Shown here piece by piece: positions 63,961 through 64,000 of a DNA stretch of 64,000 nt; the first letter of the stretch is position 1, and the number at the start of each line of letters is the position of its first letter. The DNA is from Verrucomicrobiota bacterium (GTDB lineage: Bacteria > Verrucomicrobiota > Verrucomicrobiia > Opitutales > Opitutaceae), in contig JADKHC010000015.1 in the NCBI GenBank assembly GCA_016721945.1, forward strand, positions 43,803 to 107,802, written 5' to 3'. Position numbers and translations under genes: made by a program. The notes under the pieces were generated by a model. The model made no database searches. It was given only the letters and a program-made list of their open reading frames with translations, and was not told the origin of the DNA.

Positions 63961-64000
63961 GGTGAGGGCAACCGGTCAACGCCCTTTACGCCAATCAGCC

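Noticed and set aside
1..64000. CRISPR arrays, rRNA and tRNA genes
   Set aside because: No regularly spaced short repeats, no rRNA-like segments and no credible tRNA cloverleaf were seen. TTCGAA-type matches lie inside coding genes.

Overview
The window looks like chromosome from a Gram-negative bacterium with an outer membrane. The evidence is a type VI secretion apparatus, an outer-membrane secretin, lipoproteins and many signal peptides. GC is moderately high across most of it. Gene content (a minimal type II secretion/type IV pilus-like set, paired DUF3857 proteins, a GH27 alpha-galactosidase, secreted proteins with Gly-rich C-terminal anchors) fits Verrucomicrobiota, perhaps Opitutaceae. 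That placement is inference; no rRNA or tRNA gene is visible to test it.

Layout. (1) 1-800: 3' part of leuB and a terminator hairpin. (2) About 1,100-22,600, all minus strand: one long T6SS operon read right to left as tssA, tssB, tssC, hcp, tagJ, tssE, tssF, tssG, tssH/clpV (split by a frameshift), a TagH-C-like gene, tssK, tssL, tssM, tagF-like, a GYF_2 membrane protein, a pseudokinase-like protein and a lipoprotein in the tssJ position. No VgrG or PAAR gene is visible. (3) 22,600-23,800: AT-rich stretch without a convincing gene. (4) 23,800-42,750, plus strand: a type II secretion/type IV pilus-like cluster (PilP/GspC-like, GspF, two pseudopilin-like proteins, PilT-like ATPase, secretin, GspE, PilM/GspL-like, PilO/GspM-like), interrupted by an accessory block at 26,900-34,800. 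The block holds two tandem M64 peptidase copies with GlyGly-CTERM-like tails, a Gly-rich secreted protein, a polymorphic-toxin-like protein and a decayed AT-rich tract, nearly all with frame disruptions. (5) 42,770-44,150: an IS481-family element inside a copy of a palindromic repeat. (6) 44,300-48,500: two DUF3857/transglutaminase-like proteins, one apparently catalytically dead. (7) 49,000-64,000: housekeeping and accessory genes (GH27, AlkC-like glycosylase, IMPase family, glnS, a low-GC membrane protein, a ricin-type lectin, tsaD, a CtpA-type protease, a MidA-like protein), then an AAA+ ATPase/coiled-coil/membrane-protein operon running off the right edge.

How the parts may work together. 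The T6SS genes encode a contractile injection machine. hcp carries its own 5' hairpin and 3' terminator inside the operon, which may uncouple its level from the rest. The second cluster encodes an export or pilus machine. The nearby GlyGly-CTERM-like proteins fit its possible substrates, because in other bacteria such tails occur on type II secretion clients processed by rhombosortase.

Caution: many genes are broken by single-base shifts, mostly one-base losses and several beside short homopolymers. Residual sequencing error is a serious alternative to real decay, except for the second M64 copy, which also has a deletion of about 125 bp.
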